From Pararheinheimera marina (GTDB lineage Bacteria; Pseudomonadota; Gammaproteobacteria; Enterobacterales; Alteromonadaceae): a DNA stretch of 64,000 bases. The notes below the pieces were generated by a model. It was not told the DNA's origin, did no database searches, and saw only the letters and a program-made list of their open reading frames with translations. Location of the stretch: positions 248,001 to 312,000 of the forward strand of contig NZ_JBHSGB010000005.1 in NCBI RefSeq assembly GCF_042654345.1, in the 5' to 3' direction. A program made the translations under genes and the position numbers. Every line of letters begins with the position of its first letter. Within the stretch, counting starts at the first letter, position 1. Below are positions 60,847-64,000 of this stretch, piece after piece.

Positions 60847-61707
60847 TTAATATCCGCGCAGTGCGGCAATACGTTTTTCCAGTGGCGGGTGGCTTAAAAA
60901 GAGCTCGGAAGTAGCTGGTTTGCTGGCAATACCAAAGGCCATCATAGACCCTTCCAGCCGGCTTTCATGGTTATTACGCAGGCGCTCCAGCGCCGCAATC
61001 ATTTTGCCAGCCCCAGCCAGTTTGGCGGCGCCCGCATCAGCGCGGTATTCGCGCTGACGCGAGAACCACATCACAATCAGGCTGGCCAGCACGCCAAAGG
61101 CCATTTCCAGCACCAGCACAGTCAGCATATAGACCACACCATTATTGCTCTGCCCTTCACCTCGGTTGCCACTGATAGCACCGGCAATCAGCCGGGCAAA
61201 GAAAATCACGAAGGTATTCACCACCCCCTGGATCAGCGTCAGTGTCACCATATCGCCATTGGCCACATGAGAGACTTCATGTGCCAGCACTGCTTCCACT
61301 TCATCTTCACGCATATTGCGCAATAAACCGGTACTGACAGCCACCAACGCGTTATTACGGCTTGGTCCGGTGGCAAAGGCATTCATTTCCGGCGAGTCGT
61401 ACAGCGCCACTTCAGGCATTGCAATCCCAGCCTGCTGGGCCTGACGACGAACGGTCTGCACTAACCACTGTTCAGTCGCATTGCGCGGTTGTTCAATCAC
61501 CATGGCGCCGGTGGAGCGTTTTGCCATCCATTTGGACATAAACAGCGAAATAAACGAGCCACCAAAACCAAAGACGGCGGCAAACACCAATAAGCCACTG
61601 ATGCTGCGGCTGTCTATTCCCAAAACACTAAACACTAAGCTAAGCACCACACTCAGTACCAGCATGACGGCCAGGTTGGTTGCCAGGAATAGCAAAATTC
61701 GTTTCAT
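60847..61707 (-). CDS. htpX: Membrane zinc protease HtpX
   Basis: M48-family inner-membrane protease that degrades misfolded membrane proteins alongside FtsH. About 286 residues from the ATG at 61707 (GAGG 5 bases upstream). Two N-terminal membrane helices, EQPRN segment, catalytic HEVSHVANGD (HExxH), two more helices and the third zinc ligand in EYRADAGAAKL. Ends SHPPLEKRIAAL as is typical. Monocistronic. In E. coli it is CpxR-controlled; no Cpx box was identified here. Confidence 0.96.
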   Translation of the reverse strand: MKRILLFLATNLAVMLVLSVVLSLVFSVLGIDSRSISGLLVFAAVFGFGGSFISLFMSKWMAKRSTGAMVIEQPRNATEQWLVQTVRRQAQQAGIAMPEVALYDSPEMNAFATGPSRNNALVAVSTGLLRNMREDEVEAVLAHEVSHVANGDMVTLTLIQGVVNTFVIFFARLIAGAISGNRGEGQSNNGVVYMLTVLVLEMAFGVLASLIVMWFSRQREYRADAGAAKLAGAGKMIAALERLRNNHESRLEGSMMAFGIASKPATSELFLSHPPLEKRIAALRGY

Positions 61708-61846
61708 ACACACCTCATTTACTCAGCTACCACTTTGAGTCAGGTTCACGCGAAGCGACAGAACAAGCTTCGGTTCACACTTGCTACTATAGGGGTTAGA
61801 AAGGCGAATTCAATGGAGGTGCGACAGGCATTTGTAAGAAAAGATA

Positions 61847-61876
61847 ACCGCCATAAAAACTGCGTTTAACGGCGGT
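61847..61876 (-). terminator. Possible terminator of the bio operon
   Basis: ACCGCC/GGCGGT stem with a long (18-base) loop, overlapping the bioD stop and followed on the minus strand by TATCTTTTCTT. Confidence 0.4.
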
Positions 61877-62549
61877 GAATAACAGAATTTATTACAGCAT
61901 CAGCCAGTTGCAGTTGCATCGCGGAAGCGACTCCTTCAGCAGCAAAGGGCAAAACTGCCAGACAAGGCGCAGGAATACGCTGCTGTAGTGAGGCAATATT
62001 CTCATTTGCAGACAACATATCCGGGTCAATGCAGTTGGCTATCCAGCCGACTAACGGCACGCCAGCGTGCTGAAGCGCCTGCACAGTGAGTAGTGCATGG
62101 TTCAGACAGCCCAGTTTCATCCCTACCACCAAAATCACCGGCCAGCCCAATTCCGCTACCCAGTCCGACAGGTAGTCATCGTCGGTCATCGGCAGCATCC
62201 AGCCGCCTGCACCTTCCACCAGAGTAAAATCCGTCTGGTAGTGTTCAACCGCACGCACCGCGTCCGTTAGCTGGGAGAATGTCAGCGTAAGCCCCTGCCT
62301 TGCTGCGGCGATATGGGGCGCTATGGGATCCACTAAACAGACCGGATTCACCTGCTGATAGGTCAGTGGCAGATCGGTGGCACTTTGCAGCGCCAAAGCG
62401 TCAGTATTCTGCCCGTCAGCATTTACACCGGCAGCAAAGGGCTTTAGACCCAAAGCTTTCAGTTGGCGTTGCTGTAAGCCTTGTAGCAAAGCGGCTGTAC
62501 AATAGGTTTTGCCGGCATCGGTGTCGGTGCCCGTAATAAAAATCTTCAT
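61866..62549 (-). CDS. bioD: Dethiobiotin synthetase
   Basis: Makes dethiobiotin from 7,8-diaminopelargonic acid, CO2 and ATP, the penultimate biotin step. 227 residues. P-loop FITGTDTDAGKTYCTAALL at the N-terminus, EGAGGWMLPM for the second active-site motif, and PVILVVGMKLGCLNHALLT. The ATG overlaps the bioC stop by 4 bases. Order is bioF-bioC-bioD on the minus strand. Confidence 0.95.
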   Translation of the reverse strand: MKIFITGTDTDAGKTYCTAALLQGLQQRQLKALGLKPFAAGVNADGQNTDALALQSATDLPLTYQQVNPVCLVDPIAPHIAAARQGLTLTFSQLTDAVRAVEHYQTDFTLVEGAGGWMLPMTDDDYLSDWVAELGWPVILVVGMKLGCLNHALLTVQALQHAGVPLVGWIANCIDPDMLSANENIASLQQRIPAPCLAVLPFAAEGVASAMQLQLADAVINSVIHRR

Positions 62550-63319
62550 CGACGTTCCAATCGGATATAAAGCAGTTGGTAACTGGCCAGCAGTTCGCCG
62601 TGACGGCGCGGATAATTCTGTTCCAGCTGCTGCCAGTATCCTTTGCCGGTCAGGCCGTGCCGCCGTTCTCCCAGCACTGTATTGGCGCCCAGCCCCTTAA
62701 GTTCCCGGGCAAGTTCGCGCACAGTGGCGTAGGGCAACTGCACCAGCTCAGACTCCAGCGTTACAGTCACGCCCATCGCATCCAGCCCCGGGCGCAATTG
62801 CTGAAAATACTGCAGAGGTAAAAATTCATTGATATGGCGATAGCTGTCCAGCTGAGCCCAGGCATGCTCCAGCTCTGTCAGCGTGCCTTGCAACAAGGTA
62901 CTGAATACTGCTACAGCACCAGGCTTCAATGCGTGCGCCACCTGTTGCAGCACCAGCTCCGGCTTGGCACACCACTGCAACATCAGGCTTGAATACAAAG
63001 CATCCAGACTCTGCGGTAACAGCGGCAATAAGGTCGCATCCCCCTGCACCGCATCCACACCTTGAGCCGAAGCCTGAGCCAGCATGGACCAGCTTAAATC
63101 AAGCGCCAGTAACTGGTCACAATGGCGCTGCAATTGCTCGCGGTACCACAAAGGGCCTGTGCCTAAATCGACCAGCCATGGCAACTGCCGCGGTAGCCAG
63201 GCCATTAAACGCGCCGCCGCATGGCGTTGCAAACGGGCATGTTGCGGGTAACTGGTGGCGGCAAGACCAAACTGCGCCGCCACACGCCCGGCACTATTTG
63301 TGAAAGAGACTTCTGGCAT
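62546..63319 (-). CDS. bioC: Malonyl-ACP O-methyltransferase
   Basis: SAM-dependent methyltransferase that caps malonyl-ACP to start pimeloyl synthesis. About 257 residues from the ATG at 63319; GTG codons at 63322, 63328 and 63331 are also in frame and one may be the real start, since GGAG lies 6-7 bases before 63328. SAM motif I is LVDLGTGPL, later LALDLSWSML and GDATLLPLLPQSLDALYSSLMLQW. It overlaps or abuts bioF upstream and overlaps bioD downstream. Confidence 0.92.
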   Translation of the reverse strand: MPEVSFTNSAGRVAAQFGLAATSYPQHARLQRHAAARLMAWLPRQLPWLVDLGTGPLWYREQLQRHCDQLLALDLSWSMLAQASAQGVDAVQGDATLLPLLPQSLDALYSSLMLQWCAKPELVLQQVAHALKPGAVAVFSTLLQGTLTELEHAWAQLDSYRHINEFLPLQYFQQLRPGLDAMGVTVTLESELVQLPYATVRELARELKGLGANTVLGERRHGLTGKGYWQQLEQNYPRRHGELLASYQLLYIRLERR

Positions 63320-63324
63320 CACCC

Positions 63325-64000
63325 TCACCACAAACTCCGTAATACGTTGATTAACTGTTGAATATCTTTCGCTTCATGCTGCGCGGACAATGTCACGCGT
63401 AACCTGGCGCCGTGCCGCGGCACCGTCGGAGGCCGGATGGCCGCCAGCCAAATCCCTTGTTGTTTCAGCTGTTCACTCAGTACCAAAGCTTTATTGGTGT
63501 CACCTACCAGCACAGGTTGAATGGCTGTCGCTGACGGCAACAGTGGCAAATCGGCCTGCCGGGCCAGAGCACGAAACAACGCGATATGTTCAGCCAGTTT
63601 GTCGCGCCGCCACTGTTCACGTCTGCATACCTGCACTGCAGTACGCATGGCCCAGCACATGGCCGGTGACATTGCGGTGCTGTATACATAATGCCGGCCA
63701 AACTGGCGTAAATAATCAATCAGCAACTGAGAACCCGCGACAAATGCTCCCTGGCCGCCCAATGCTTTACCAAAATTGGCCATCAGGGCTGAGATCTGCT
63801 GTGGCGCAACCCCAGCGTCCGCCCAGCTGCCCCGGCCTTGCTCGCCGCATTGGCCCAAGCCATGAGCATCGTCAAGGATCAATCCGGCCTGATGCTGGTG
63901 ACAGAGTTCTGTCAATCGGCTCCAGTCCGGACTGTCGCCATCCATACTGAACACCCCTTCGGTCACCACCCAGGCATTGGCTTGATCAGAAAGCTTATTG
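63325..64000 (-). CDS. bioF: 8-amino-7-oxononanoate synthase, 3' part only
   Basis: PLP enzyme joining pimeloyl-ACP and alanine in biotin synthesis. Only the C-terminal part (about 225 residues) lies in the window; the frame stays open to base 64000, so the gene is cut by the window edge and not truncated. Visible: AWVVTEGVFSMDGD, LILDDAHGLGQCG, and the PLP-lysine region ANFGKALGGQGAFVAGS. bioC follows directly. Confidence 0.93.
   Translation of the reverse strand, partial: NKLSDQANAWVVTEGVFSMDGDSPDWSRLTELCHQHQAGLILDDAHGLGQCGEQGRGSWADAGVAPQQISALMANFGKALGGQGAFVAGSQLLIDYLRQFGRHYVYSTAMSPAMCWAMRTAVQVCRREQWRRDKLAEHIALFRALARQADLPLLPSATAIQPVLVGDTNKALVLSEQLKQQGIWLAAIRPPTVPRHGARLRVTLSAQHEAKDIQQLINVLRSLW

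Noticed and set aside
1..64000. Mobile elements, prophage, CRISPR arrays, toxin-antitoxin or defence islands
   Set aside because: No transposase, integrase, regular spaced repeats or recognisable defence genes were seen; tRNA genes here show no attachment-site remnants.

Overview
The window reads as chromosomal DNA of a marine or freshwater gammaproteobacterium close to the Alteromonadales, most like the Rheinheimera/Alishewanella/Arsukibacterium group. This is inferred from gene order and protein character: uvrY-uvrC-pgsA followed by Gly-Cys-Leu tRNAs, a ccoNOQP-ccoHIS-fnr-uspE-ttcA block as in Shewanella, HexR-type operators, and DUF2989/DUF2987 lineage proteins. Nearly all of it is coding, and I see no insertion sequence, prophage, CRISPR array or integrase. 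It looks like core genome plus one large accessory-type operon for cellulose export.

Layout. 1-6.6 kb: a DASS-type anion symporter; four tRNA genes behind pgsA, uvrC and uvrY; tRNA-Ser; asparaginase I. 6.6-15.8 kb: a DUF349 giant protein with YeaC and a zinc-ribbon membrane protein, an M14 carboxypeptidase, a long-form GAPDH, a DUF2989 lipoprotein, MsrB and 6-phosphogluconate dehydrogenase. 15.8-24.9 kb: glycogen/maltodextrin metabolism (glgX, glgB, malQ), divergent gapA under a perfect HexR box, a YeaD-type mutarotase and an unknown lipoprotein. 25.1-35 kb: the cbb3 oxidase operon, its maturation genes, Fnr, UspE behind an FNR-type site, and TtcA. 35-42 kb: DTW protein, DUF2987, Bax-like hydrolase, a repeat-containing secreted protein coupled to an LRAT/NlpC-like protein, alaA-yfbR behind a MetJ-like operator, a CDF zinc exporter and an SLT protein. 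41.9-53.1 kb (minus): a cellulose synthase operon bcsP-bcsQ-bcsAB(fused)-bcsC-bcsD-bcsZ. 53.5-64 kb: ppsA/ppsR, a PanE-like reductase, class II DAHP synthase, a TIGR02647 protein, a GGDEF cyclase, HtpX, and bioF (cut by the window end)-bioC-bioD.

Logic. Three themes link genes. First, a switch between sugar breakdown and gluconeogenesis: HexR-type boxes lie before gapA and ppsA, with gnd, a second GAPDH and glycogen genes nearby. Second, microaerobic respiration: the high-affinity oxidase and its copper/haem assembly genes are followed directly by the oxygen sensor Fnr, which probably drives uspE. Third, c-di-GMP-controlled matrix: BcsA carries a PilZ domain and a diguanylate cyclase with an inhibitory site lies about 7 kb away.

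I did not find a clearly new multi-gene system. The least conventional items are the fused BcsA-BcsB with an internal signal-peptide-like segment, a roughly 150-residue helical insertion in the BcsC barrel region, the GVG-repeat protein/LRAT-like pair, the MetJ-like operator before alaA, and an FNR box nested in an inverted repeat after fnr.
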